Below are positions 1 to 10,995 of a stretch of DNA of 64,000 bases, in pieces. The position numbers were made by a program, and so were the translations under genes. This DNA is from Apostichopus japonicus (Eukaryota > Echinodermata > Holothuroidea > Aspidochirotida > Stichopodidae): contig NC_092568.1 of assembly GCF_037975245.1 (NCBI RefSeq), positions 5,736,001-5,800,000 on the forward strand. Reading direction: 5' to 3'. The notes under the pieces are model-generated. The model was not told the origin of the DNA and did no database searches. It saw only the letters and a list, made by a program, of their open reading frames with translations. The first letter of the stretch is position 1; every line of letters begins with the position of its first letter.

Positions 1-419
1 ATATTTGTTTCCTGTCTCCTTTTCAATGTGAATGTAAACAGTTCAATAAACAAATACCAGTATTACGACAAATTTAAACATGCAAACGCCAGCTAATTTC
101 CACTTGAGACTTCCTCCGTTCTTCAATTTCATATTTAAAGAAACGTTAAAAGTGTAACATCTCCTTAAAGAAGTACGGTTTCTCTTAGCTATTGGCGGCT
201 TTGCTCATCACGAGCATTACTCTAGCCTAACTCAAAACTACCTTTATCTGGCTTAGTAATACCTAGTGACATATTTGAAGTTCACATACTTGTACATGAA
301 ACTTTTCTTCCACAGGCTAAGAAGTTCAGGATCATAGGGGAAGTTATACCAGACCTTTTGGAAAAATGTCAGAATATGGACATACAAACCAAATGAACAT
401 CACCTAACTGATACACCCT
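1..419. other. No recognisable gene or repeat
   Basis: AT-rich single-copy-looking DNA. I see no exon-like open frame with splice sites and no repeat structure. Confidence 0.5.
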
Positions 420-1306
420 CAGCCCTCTACTGAAAGAATAATGATTTGCAATGTGTTTTTCAATTTTTTGGTGAAAATTCGGGCAATATATGCTGAGAAT
501 TTTTTCGGGCACCTACTGAAAGAATAATAATTTGCAGTGTGTTTTTCAATTTTTTTGGGTGAAAATTTGGGCAATATGCTGAGAATTTTTGGGGCACCTA
601 CCAGTGGCGGAGCGTCCATACAGTCAGAGGGGGCGGATGCCCCCCCCCCTGACAGACTCAAATGGACTGCTGGCGCCCTTTTCAGCTTTTTACCACTTTT
701 TACTTATTCGCGAGTATTGACTTTTTATTGCGCTCTCAAATACCTATTGACATTTGTCACATTTTGTTGGTGCAATTTTCTGACAAATGGTGGTGACACC
801 TATTTATTCTTTGTTTGTCTGCAAATTAGCAAGGCCCGGAAAGGGTCATTTCCGGCGATCTAGGGAGTATCTTTACTCAAAAAATTTCTGTACGCTCCGC
901 GCCAACCTATGGTGGCGCTCCGCTTAGATAGTGTCGAAAGCACCCCTACAGACTATTCTCTCCCCCCTGACCAATACCCCTAGCTCCGCCACTGGCACCT
1001 ACTGAAAGAAGAAGAATTTGCAATGTGTTTTTCAATGGTTAAACTTATATTATTATTAATATTAACATGATTGTTGTAAAGACTTCCCCAATAATTATGA
1101 CAAATATGGAAGGGTAATAAGAAGGAAAATGATTTTTTGTTATTGGCAGGTGATGTAATAACTGATGAATGCGTACCGGTATATGATATGCACCTTAACA
1201 TGTGGAACGCGCGCGGAACGCGCGAAAAAAATTTGATTATATTTTTCGGGCAAGTCGTTACAGCCACCCCCCCCCCCCCAAATCAAATGAGGCTCCTACG
1301 CCTATG
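420..1306. repeat. ~87-bp tandem units inside a hAT-like element remnant
   Basis: Two and a half units of about 87 bp start near 427 and 514 and resume at 1003. Each reads CTGAAAGAATAAT, then TTTGCA.TGTGTTTTTCAA, then TTCGGGCA. The third unit is interrupted by the element at 602-994. The block runs to a poly-C tract and ends at 1306 with CCTACGCCTATG, the inverted form of the termini at 6323 and 31513. The array is therefore probably the interior of a related element whose left end I cannot find. Confidence 0.55.
602..994. mobile_element. hAT-type non-autonomous element (MITE), 393 bp, intact TSD
   Basis: The ends are inverted: CAGTGGCGGAGCG at the left and CGCCACTG-terminated GCTCCGCCACTG at the right. 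A perfect 8-bp target duplication GCACCTAC flanks it (594-601 and 995-1002). An 8-bp duplication with CAGNGGCG-type ends is typical of hAT elements. It encodes no transposase. Positions 844-935 carry a module found in four other places in the window. Confidence 0.88.
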
Positions 1307-2634
1307 TCCTAAATACACATCGGCTATATTTAATTTAGATTGCCATATACTTTTTGAAAAAGTAAATGCTGCTGCAAGACCTGAGTTTACAAGAATGGCT
1401 AATAGGATTTACGGTGATCAGAAGCACCCTTTGTATACTGTAATAAAACTCTCCTGCACAAATCGAGCAGAAATCTAAGGAATCCCCACAAAATACCGAA
1501 CGTAAGTTTACAGAAACTCATTTATTTACCGTGCTGCTTTATACATTCCATTCGAGCACTTAGAATGTTTGTTATAGTTTGTTTGTTATATCGATTTATG
1601 GATTTACTTTTGTATGTGTAGATGTATTTTATATGATATCCTATCATCTTGACATTTTCTCCCTTTTATATTAGTTATTCTTGGACTGTTCGGTATCCTA
1701 TCATCTTAAAATAAAACCTTTTATATGAGTTATTCTTCTTGTTGAGGTATTATATGACTCCTCTCTATAAATTTTATATGTATACTGGAAGGAAATCAAA
1801 AGAAGGAACAACATACTACAGAACAACTTGGAAACACTTTAACAATTGCACAGTTGTTTCCTTCTTTAAATCTGAGGATTCACACGAGGTTGGGTTGGAT
1901 ATTATGGATGTGCCTGTGAGCGTAAGAATTTTGTTATATGTATACTGGAAGGAAATATAAAGAAGGAGCAACATACTATGGAAAAGTGGAAAAGCTTCCC
2001 AAAGCGTTTGAAAGATACTTAGAAACTATTGTCAGAGACATTTCACGTAATACACTAACTTGAAAATGAAGAATTTTCCGTAGTCTGTAAGCTTTATAAG
2101 AGTTCCGAATTAACAGATTACGCCACTGGAACTATTATTTTTGCAACTGCATGTGTTCAAATTTCATCATACCCCTTCCCCGTCCTCTCCCCATGTGACA
2201 GTGAACATTCACGGTGTACCCTAGCTACTACACAAAAAAGTGACGAATACAAGTCTGTGACAGGACGAAACTTCAAAATTTAGTTCTAGCATAGTGACGA
2301 ATGTGTGGCGAATATCTAAAATTAACTGAAAATGACATGACATAACGACGAATATGTTTACACTAAAATTACTACTTTGTAAGAAATTTTTCGATCAGCA
2401 ACAAATATGAGAACTCAAAGTTCTATTTGTTATATTTAAAATATTGACAACTTTCGGTACAAAAGATCCTTTTTTAATTACGCTATACTAAAGTCAAAAT
2501 GTGAAAATGTTTAAAGCGCGTTTTCTCAAAACTCACATTTTGAACATACGTCACTACGCCAGAACGGGGACGATTTGATATGTTTTGTTAAGCGCATTGA
2601 ACCCGGTATTTTGCCCTATATAAGCACCGGTGTA
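1307..2634. other. Intergenic, with short direct repeats
   Basis: No gene is recognised. A ~46-bp segment at 1773-1818 recurs in direct orientation at 1934-1979 (TATACTGGAAGGAAAT core). A second pair at about 1638-1690 and 1692-1740 shares TATCCTATCATCTT and TTATTCTT. Short open frames here have no splice context. Confidence 0.5.
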
Positions 2635-2639
2635 ATAAC

Positions 2640-2681
<42 letters not shown>
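2635..2681. repeat. (AAT)n microsatellite
   Basis: About 14 uninterrupted AAT triplets, with CCTATATAAGCACCGG immediately upstream. This may be the tail of an unrecognised retroposon. Confidence 0.9.
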
Positions 2682-2682
<1 letters not shown>

Positions 2683-2989
2683 GAGCTAGGGGTCATGATA
2701 CGACCCTCACCCTTCTACCTTGCGCACTCCATATAAATAAATGAGCACAACATATTTTGAAAAGCGTCATATATTTATTGCTCCTGATGCCCTTTTGACA
2801 AAATATTAGTTAGATAGATTAAATCTGATAGGTATCCTTTACCTGTCGGTGGGGTTTCTGAAAGACACGAGTAACTTGGCATCTGGTAGTATAGTATGTA
2901 TAAGATCAGCGATGATATAAGGAGGCCCATTTTTTATTTCATCGGGAAAAAAACTTTCCCAGTGGTTGTTGTCCCAAAACGTGGACGCC

Positions 2990-3775
2990 GAACCGTCTCC
3001 TGTTTGAAAGCAAGATAAAACCAGAGTGAAAACCGTCTCCTGTTTGAAAGCAAGATAAAACCAGAGTGAAGACCCTCCCAGTGGTTACTTGCCTTGACAG
3101 TATATGCAGAACCAGAGTGAAGACCCTCCCAGTGGTTACTTGCCTTGACAGTATATGCAGCACCAGAGTGAAGACCCTCACAGTGCTTACATGCCTTGGC
3201 AGTATATGCAGAACCAGAGTGCAGACCCTCCCAGTGGTTACTTGCCTTGACAGTATATGCAGAACCAGAGTGCAGACCCTCCCAGTGGTTACTTGCCTTG
3301 ACAGTATATGCAGAACCAGAGTGCAGACCCTCCCAGTGGTTACTTGCCTTGACAGTATATGCAGAACCAGAGTGCAGACCCTCCCAGTGGTTACTTGCCT
3401 TGACAGTATATGCAGAACCAGAGTGCAGACCCTCCCAGTGGTTACTTGCCTTGGCAGTATATGCAGAACCAGAGTGCAGACCCTCCCAGTGGTTACTTGC
3501 CTTGGCAGTATATGCAGAACCAGAATGAAGACCCTCCCAGTGGTTACTTGCCTTGACAGTATATGCAGAACCAGAGTGCAGACCCTCCCAGTGGTTACTT
3601 GCCTTGACAGTATATGCAGAACCAGAGTGCAGACCCTCCCAGTGGTTACTTGCCTTGACAGTATATGCAGAACCAGAGTGCAGACCCTCCCAGTGGTTAC
3701 TTGCCTTGGCAGTATATGCAGAACCAGAGTGCAGACCCTCCCAGTGGTTACTTGCCTTGGCAGTATATGCAGACC
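2990..3775. repeat. 51-bp minisatellite, about 14 copies, after two 39-bp units
   Basis: Two 39-bp units (CCGTCTCCTGTTTGAAAGCA core, 2991 and 3030) lead into about 14 head-to-tail 51-bp units (GACCCTCCCAGTGGTTACTT start). Units differ by single substitutions, for example GACAG/GGCAG. Because 51 is a multiple of three and the unit lacks stops in several frames, long 17-residue-repeat open frames exist on both strands (259 codons plus, 283 codons minus). Frames open on both strands without splice signals or flanking coding sequence indicate a satellite rather than a gene. Confidence 0.93.
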
Positions 3776-3789
3776 AAGCTTTCAAATAG

Positions 3790-5634
3790 TGTACTTATTC
3801 TGGTATGTTCTATATATAAATATGTATTGCAGAACGTTATATTAGGGAACTGCTACTTGGGAACTAACGCTTCAAACTTACTTCTAAATCATCTCTAGGT
3901 GAAGGATTATAAACACAAAACTGTTAGCAAGATCATTATCAGTGATCCAATTGCTCTACAGTAACGAGTTTACTCCCTTATGGAGATCATAGCAGTTTTG
4001 TCAAGTTTGTCATAATTAGCTATATACATGAAGTCTGCCACAAGAATTGACATCCATTTCTACCAGTAAGAAAATATGGTAACATTTTCTGTCACTACAT
4101 CAGGTAATGGTTGACCTGCTGTTGATAGGTCAAGTGGTGACAATTAATAAACTGGCGTCAGCTCTCTGCCTGTATTTAATGGTTAGAAGGAAGTCACATT
4201 TTAACGGTTCTTTGCAGATAATATTTGACCTCTTCGTGAGCTGAAATTAGCAATGACACTATACAACTGGTTATGTACAGTGATATGGTATGGTGAGAGA
4301 GAAATACTACTGAAAGTAAGGTTTGAAATACTACTGAAAGTAAGGTTTGAAATACTACTGAAAGTAGATGTTTACAAGTACAATTAAGTCTAAATTTCAT
4401 ATGCATGTTATTTACTATACACTGTTTCCTTTCAAACACTGGAGGGCTGAAACCAAGACAGATCATTATAGGATGTCCCTAAAGTCAGAAGAAAGTTTGA
4501 GTCATTTTTAGGCAACTTTGAATGACCTTCTACGCATTTTTCCCAATACCAAGTGATAACAGTTGCCAACACTATAGGCAGGTGCAGCACACATGGTGAA
4601 GATGATTTTCCAAAGGTTCCAATAATAGTTAACACAGTGAACCCTTAGAACCTTGGTCTAAAATATGACTGTCAATATTCCATTTTTCAGTTATCACAAT
4701 GTTATCAGGTTTTCATCTCCGTTCACCTCATATGACGTTTGACCTGCATAAGAGTAATCTACCATGCACATATGAGCCTTGATCACATTGGTCTTTGCGA
4801 GATACATATAGTTTTCACATTTTGGCAACTGCTGACCTTAAAGGTGGGATCGCTCGTAAATTCTGTACCTCCATGGTCCTTCACACCACCCGATTCAAAA
4901 AATAATATTAATACTGCCCTCCACTGGTTCGTCTCTGTTGTCTCGTAATTTCTATTAGCAATCCCGTATTTACGGCTAGTAAGCAAAAAACGGGTTTGGG
5001 TTACTAGAGCGGTGACTTTGACGAAATTCCTGCATAGCTTCTTGTCTGTGGTAGTGTCAGTAGTATCATGGAAGTAAAAACATGGTAGTATGCGGTAAAT
5101 CATTACGCCGCGTTTTGGTATGTGTGTAGTGTGATACAAAACTCTGTGGTTTGTTTTTACGTTCAGAACTTGTAACGTCAGTGGGCTGTACAGTATAGGT
5201 TACGCAGTATAGGCATTTAGTTTGACTATTTTCAGGCCTACATGGTCAGCAGTCGAAGTCCGAACTGTTCGAGTGCCCTGGTTTCGTAGTTGATTCACTC
5301 ATTAGGAAAGCATGCATGATGTATGCTGTATCGAATAGTACAGTAACATAATGCTAATCGAATGTATTTGGACGAAAAGCGGACAGTATTCGTACTCAAA
5401 AGGCACGCAAACAGCAAACTATCGAGGTCGAATATCCTATGCGGTAAACAGTACAGTAAATTGAAATGCTATGTTATAACATTATGTGTCCATGGGTACG
5501 GGTTTGTTACGCACACGATTGCCTGTGCTATTCACTGATCTAAATTTGCCACCGAGGTCACGCGATTAATCGGGGTCCCAGTAAACCTCCCTGAAACCTC
5601 GGTAATGCCAGCGCCCTGAAAATAAAGTCTATGA
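3790..5634. other. Intergenic; one 24-bp triplicate
   Basis: No gene is recognised. Three tandem copies of GAAATACTACTGAAAGTAAG lie at about 4301-4368. Open frames of 70-120 codons overlap on opposite strands and have no conserved motif. Confidence 0.5.
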
Positions 5635-6000
5635 GCGATATCTATGAGGCGCCATGTGTGACAAAATGATATACCAAATATATTGATTACAACTCCTCAT
5701 ATATATTAGTTATGCCGCAATATATATAACTTACTCGTGCACCTCATATATATAGGTTATGCATAATCTATTTTCATTATGCATAACATATATATCACAG
5801 TAAGTCATATCTTTTGCTATTATAATCGATATATATATAATATAGGTCCGTACGGCTTTAAGTATTATTTTGTCACACTCGTATAATTTTGTCACACTCG
5901 GCGAGCTCATATTATATATAGGTTATATACGAGCGAGCAGCACGCGAATGGGAGGTGCCATGTTAGACACTTGTGATACGTGGGCGGGGCGTATGCAAAT
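5635..6000 (+). repeat. Left terminal inverted repeat of copy A
   Basis: It contains GCGCCATGTGTGACAAAA, several TATATA segments, twin copies of ATTTTGTCACACTCG and GGGCGGGGCGTATGCAAAT. All recur inverted at 8095-8274 and 10792-10995. Confidence 0.85.
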
Positions 6001-6322
6001 ACCAGCGCTGTATAGCATGAACAACAACAGTGTGCAAGTATTACAATTAGGCAACGTTGGTGCGTGCAGACGTACTATACCTATACTATACTACTAGGTG
6101 CGTGCATATATGTGCATGCCTGCACTTTCAAAGAAATGGATGTACCTGGTTTTGTCACCGCGTTTTCATCCATTTCTAACATATTTAGCGAAGCAATTTC
6201 GTTACATCATACTTCAGACGACCACAGAGCATTTATCCTTCAAGGGCGGGTTGACGCTGCCATCAATTTTGTTCAGGTTTCGCTGGATGTACTTTCCCGG
6301 CTCCAAGGACTTCGCTCAGGCA

Positions 6323-7642
6323 CATAGGCGTACGGGACCATTACACTTGGGGGGGGGGGGAGAAACTTTTGTGCCCGAAAGTTCCCGTGACACTATCTAA
6401 GCGGAGCGCCACCAACGGTTGGCGCGTAGCGTACAAGAATTTTTTTGGCCAATAATGCCTCTCAGATTGCAGGAAATGGCCCTTCTGAGGCCTTGCAAGT
6501 TGCATCTAAACATTCTTTATTTTATAATCTCACGTTTAAGAAATTTACACTTCCCCAAACATTTGGTAAATTAGAAGAAGAAAAAATGGTATCATCACTT
6601 TGAAGGGGAAAAATAGGACAGTATATTTTTTAGGCTCCTATTTAGTTACCGTATTTATTATTTTAACACAGTACTCAGCTACCTCCAGAAAAAAAACATT
6701 CATTGTTTAACGAAACGTAGGCGGGATAATGTCGCTGTGTCGGGCGAGACTGCAATTTGTCTCACAAAAAGAAGTATAAAAAATAACAAAGAATACGATA
6801 AACCTGTACTTCTTGGCTTGTAGGCACTCCCCCCCCCCCCCACCATTCTTGAACAAGAATACGTTTCTTATATACACTCATGTCGGGGATGTCCTGGTAT
6901 ACAGTTCAGTGGCGTAGGAAGGTAATTTTGAGTGGGGGCTGAAGATTGATGGCCGGCCTGGGGGAGGGGTCTAAGGGGAGGGGGTGTGCCCCTCCCCTTT
7001 GGATTTTTTTGCATTTCCAGGTGGCCTCAGATGCAATTTGGTGCAATATAGCACACTTCAACATCCCACTCCATTTTGTAAATAATTTTGCATTTTCACC
7101 TGGCCTTAGATGCAATTTGGTGCTCCAAATGAGATTTTTTTTCTCATTTGGAAATGAAAAAGGGGTTTTGTTGACTTGCGGAGCGGGGGGCTGCGGAATG
7201 ATACTTCCGCCCCCCATATTTTTCACCGGGGGGGCTGGCGCCCCCAGCCCCCCCCCCCGGTTCCTATGCCCTTGATACAGTTGACTATAGTTAGATAATT
7301 TTTTGATAGTGCAAAAAGCGTGGTAGCCCAGATGAGCTGCGCTTACGGTGGTGTTACACGGAAATATTCGGGCAACATGATGCTAAATAAAGAAAATCAT
7401 TAGGCCTATATTCATATTAATGTCACAAAACAAATAACATAAAACGCTCTCCACAGAATTGTCGGGCAAAAATTTGAAAAAGATTCGGTCAAGCTACTGC
7501 ATATTTATATATACATATATAAATTTATTTTTCTCCTCTTAGGCTGCCCGAAGTTTTCAGGACTTTTGCCCGAATTTCTGTCCTCTGGAGAAAAAAAAAT
7601 TGGGGGGCAGTCTGCCCCCCCCCCCCGCCTCGTACGCCTATG
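6323..7642. mobile_element. hAT-like element (1.3 kb) inserted in the reading frame of copy A
   Basis: The ends are perfect 12-bp inverted repeats, CATAGGCGTACG and its complement. The 8-bp target duplication CTCAGGCA is exact (6315-6322 and 7643-7650). The interior has poly-G/poly-C runs, the shared module (minus orientation, 6388-6485), TTTTGCCCGAA motifs and a nested MITE (6907-7274). It encodes no transposase. Confidence 0.88.
6907..7274. mobile_element. hAT-type MITE, 368 bp, intact TSD
   Basis: It starts CAGTGGCGTAGGAAGG and ends TTCCTATGCCCTTG. The 8-bp target duplication ATACAGTT is exact (6899-6906, 7275-7282). It is nearly identical to the element at 20821-21186. Confidence 0.9.
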
Positions 7643-7884
7643 CTCAGGCATACATTTGACAGATCCATTCAGAGATCCAGGAGATCAAACATCCAATGTT
7701 ACTGGTTTACATCAGCTTCTCTTAGCTTTAGAAAATGTACGGGCACAAATATCGTCAGGTAGAGAGCACGAAGACAACGACGACGCTTACCGGTTCCAGT
7801 GTCCTCGAGAGAAACTTGAAAGTGCTGGTCGTATTGTATTGATGGATGGCAATTTATATAGCTAGGCCTATGCCTCAAACATGC

Positions 7885-7990
7885 ATTTATTACCTGTTGG
7901 CCTGCCTTTCCCCAACCACTTGCATAACTTGTCTTGCGACGGGATCTGCCAACCTTTCTACCAGAGACGAAAAATCGTGTTCACTCAAAT
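7885..7990 (+). repeat. Segment of copy A conserved in copy B
   Basis: CTTGTCTTGCGAC, AACCTTTC and CCAGAGACGAAAAATCGT recur inverted at about 29270-29400. This lets the two copies be aligned colinearly. Confidence 0.8.
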
Positions 7991-8094
7991 TAGACATGGC
8001 GATGACCTATAGGTGTAACTTTAGTTTTACTACTTAGGCTAGTAATAGTATTATATAATACAGTGTGTAAATGGCATATTCGTCCAGCTACTTT

Positions 8095-8274
8095 GCCGCG
8101 CTTTGCCGAATTTGCATACGCCCCGCCCACGTTTCACAAGTGTCTAACATGGCACCGCCCATTCGCGTGCTGCTCACGTGTCTATAACCTATATATATAT
8201 GAGCTCGCCGAGTGTGACAAAATTATACGAGTGTGACAAAATTATACGGAAAGCCGTACGGACCTATATTATAT
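8095..8274 (-). repeat. Right TIR of copy A, inner part
   Basis: This is the reverse complement of about 5825-6000. It stops exactly where the LTR-like insertion begins (TGTAGC at 8275). Confidence 0.85.
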
Positions 8275-8753
8275 TGTAGCAAGCTACTACTTTCACCCTA
8301 TGCTCTCCTATTGCTTTAAGCCCCCTTGAGTTCATGACTTGAACTGGAAAGTTATGCCCTATTTCGACAACCTTCTTCCTCCCAGGTCTCCTACATCTGA
8401 TTAATTGAGGGACAGCTTGTCCACTTATACCCCCATTTAGGGATCACCACTTGACATAATTTATTACCCTTGTATGTATCTCTTAGCAATTGTTTCACCC
8501 GCTCAGGGCTGGGAGTTTGTATATTTCGGAGTTCCCACCAGTTTGAATAGGGCTAATCACCTTTGGTGCTAACTGGTACCCTATTAATTGCCTCCTGATA
8601 ATTACATGACAATGTCTGTGTTGGGGAAGTGCGCGTAGATAAATCTGTCAGCTGTGTGTATTGATGTGGCAGGGCTGGTTAGGGACAAGCCTCCCTTTGC
8701 TTCGGTCACATGGACTGGATGGGTTTAAATACCCTATGAGCCAGGGGTTGATC

Positions 8754-8858
8754 ACTCATTCACTCAAGACCTGCAGTAATACACACTCGTGTGAGAAGAC
8801 AGTTTGTTACAACTTACGAGTATTTTGAATTCTGTTTGGACTCTTGCTCCATCCAGGT
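8754..8858 (+). repeat. 105-bp identical direct repeat, copy 1
   Basis: It starts ACTCATTCACTCAAGACC and ends GCTCCATCCAGGT. I find no base difference from 10097-10201. It is followed by AAGAATTC, which completes a GTAAGA donor. Confidence 0.92.
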
Positions 8859-10096
8859 AAGAATTCTATTTCTATAATTGTTAAGTTGCTTCCCTAGCAT
8901 ATATGTACTATTGTAATTTATTTGATTGCCATGTTAACTATTGAGGATTTCTCCCAAGAATCCTCTCATAGTAATTGTTGTCATTTGCAACTATTTTAAC
9001 AGCTGTGTTAAAGGGATTGTGCCTACCCAGATTGCATGTTGCTTTCTCATTACTTATTTTGATAGTAATCATCCCAAGATTATTAGTTTTAAGACATGGC
9101 AGTCGGATACTTTACCTGTTGTTAGCCTAGGGCTTGAGCAGGCCCAATATGCATTTACTTGTGAAGTGATATATTTACTTGTATATCATAGATGTTATTT
9201 ACATGTTTTCAGTTCCTCCCGAACTGTTAATTTATATTATCTACCTTGACCATACTTCCAATGTGGTTATATGCTAGTAGTAATGCTCGTTAAATGTGCT
9301 AACTTATGCGTCCTATGTATCTCCATGGGTGTTGTCTACCTGATTCACCTTGTTACCATGGTAACAGCTGTGACTGTGGTTATTTACACAAGTTTATTTC
9401 TTTGCTATTTATATGTAAGCATTGCCCCTATAATCCTAGAGTGATGCATTCATGTGAGGGTAATTATGGGTTTTGCTTACCACAATAAGAGGACTGTGTT
9501 GTCACTAGAATACTAGAAATGTTCTTGCTTATTTAATTATTACCAGCCACCCCTAACATATATATTTCACTTTTATTGTACATGACTATTACTATTAATT
9601 GTTGCCGGTTACTATGGTAACGTCCTTGGCAATATGCAAACTCAAGAGGGGTTAGCATATTATTTAATCCTTCACCATGTTAACGGGACTGTGAGGTGAT
9701 TTAGGCTAAATTACTTAATATGTTAGATTGGTCATATTGGTTATAATTGCTAGTTGGAATTATTTTACCTTTGCTGAGTTGACACTTATTTGAATGTTAC
9801 TATGTTATATGTTATCATGCGGTAGGTGCACACGCCCCTTTGTTTATGACCATTAGTAATTTAATTCCTGTTCACCTCATAGGCTCTTTGGCATGCTAGA
9901 CCCTGTGACCTTGAGAAGTTACACTTTATATGCTATAATTATTATTGTTGATTATGTATCTAGACGGTATGTTGGCCTCATTGTCCTTGACAATAGTTTT
10001 ATGCTTATTGTATTTTATCATCTAATGATTATGAATATTTACTCTTATTAATTACTTTATTTTAAATGGGTTGATTAGTTCCCCCACAAATTAGTG

Positions 10097-10201
10097 ACTC
10101 ATTCACTCAAGACCTGCAGTAATACACACTCGTGTGAGAAGACAGTTTGTTACAACTTACGAGTATTTTGAATTCTGTTTGGACTCTTGCTCCATCCAGG
10201 T
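10097..10201 (+). repeat. 105-bp identical direct repeat, copy 2
   Basis: It is identical to 8754-8858 but followed by TTTTACTG, so the donor context differs (GTTTTT). It is preceded by AATTAGTG rather than by the TATA-like region. Confidence 0.92.
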
Positions 10202-10791
10202 TTTTACTGTGTGTACCTTGTTAAACACATACTGTTGATGGCCTTGGGCAATTAGACGCTGGTCAATACTTATTAGACGCCGGTCGTCCCTATTAGACGC
10301 TGGTACATACTGTCATAGGGAAGGGGCTACTCCACCCGATGGTTGCCTGACCGGGCTAAGACGCTGGATCGGAATGACAGCGGATATGTTCGAGTGTAGT
10401 AATTGTTAACTTTATAGTCTCGTTAGTCGTAACGGGCTACAAGAGGGAGAGTTTATTGTATTTGCCTTGTTTTAGGTTGTGGGAATGTTGTAATGCATTT
10501 GCACCCACACAAACCGAGTTCTAGTTGTTATTATCTGTGTTTATAATGTACACAAACCGTATAGTTAAAGGTAGATCAGCACTGCTCCCTGATTATATGT
10601 GCTTTTTGAGTGGTTGCTATGCTTATTGAATACAGAAGCCCGTCATTACCCTAATATAAATGTTTCTGCCTACTGATTTGTGTATGTTTTCCATTAAGTT
10701 TCCGTTCCTATACTAGCTGGCCACAAGGGTCATAGTAGACGCCCCAAACCCTGCTGTTCCCTGATCGTAGGTGTCGTGGAGTAGCGTTACA

Positions 10792-10995
10792 ATATATATA
10801 TCGATTATAGTTGCAAAATATATGACTTACTGTGATATATATGTTATTCATAATGTAAATAGGTTATGCATAACCTATATATATGAGGTGCACGAGTAAG
10901 TTATATATATTGCGGCATAACTAATATATATGAGGAGTTATAATCAATATATTTGGTATATCATTTTGTCACACATGGCGCCTCATAGATATCGC
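10792..10995 (-). repeat. Right TIR of copy A, outer part
   Basis: This is the reverse complement of about 5635-5835, ending in GGCGCCTCATAGATATCGC. Confidence 0.85.

Larger units (their letters stand above)
6136..7865 (+). pseudogene. Split reading frame of the long-TIR element (N-terminal part of a transposon protein)
   Basis: The frame opens at ATG 6136 and reads to a stop in the inserted element at 6327. After the insertion (6323-7642 plus one target copy) it resumes in frame from 7651 to the stop at 7863-7865, about 131 codons in all. Recognisable stretches are AAINFVQVSLDVLSRLQG before the break, and GLHQLLLALENVRAQISSG and YRFQCPREKLESAGR after it. From memory this resembles the N-terminal leader found before the helix-turn-helix and integrase-like region of multi-copy fish and invertebrate transposon proteins; that is a weak identification. 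No catalytic domain follows. The minus-strand copy at about 29500-29650 keeps AAINFVNVSLDLLSED, showing that the protein sequence was under constraint in the family. Confidence 0.6.
8275..10791 (+). mobile_element. Solo-LTR-like insertion (2.5 kb)
   Basis: It begins TGTAGC and ends GTTACA, the TG...CA form of retroviral-type LTRs. It interrupts the TIR of copy A, and ATAT flanks both sides (8271-8274, 10792-10795), although the AT-rich context makes this duplication ambiguous. A TATA-like GGGTTTAAATACC at 8721-8733 lies about 25-30 bp before a 105-bp block that ends in a consensus splice donor, CCAG|GTAAGA (8855). It contains no coding capacity, primer-binding site or polypurine tract that I can see. 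A non-LTR or DNA-transposon origin cannot be excluded. Confidence 0.6.
5635..10995. mobile_element. Long-TIR DNA element (copy A), interrupted by two nested insertions
   Basis: The left end (5635 inward, GCGATATCTATGAGGCGCCA) is the reverse complement of the right end (to 10995). The match continues for about 365 bp on the left and, in two pieces, on the right (10792-10995 and 8095-8274). The interior holds a plus-strand reading frame (from 6136) split by a hAT-like insertion. The right TIR is split by a 2.5-kb LTR-like insertion. Without insertions the element would be about 1.5 kb. I could not identify a convincing target duplication, so the superfamily is unresolved. A degraded second copy lies at 28498-29660. 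Confidence 0.8.

Noticed and set aside
3066-3845. 259-codon and 283-codon open frames over the 51-bp repeats
   Set aside because: Open in several frames on both strands because the unit length is a multiple of three and stop-poor; no start, splice or domain evidence.
4783-5139. 118-codon minus frame as a candidate exon of the sulfotransferase
   Set aside because: No sulfotransferase motif and no matching splice phase; overlaps a plus frame of equal quality.
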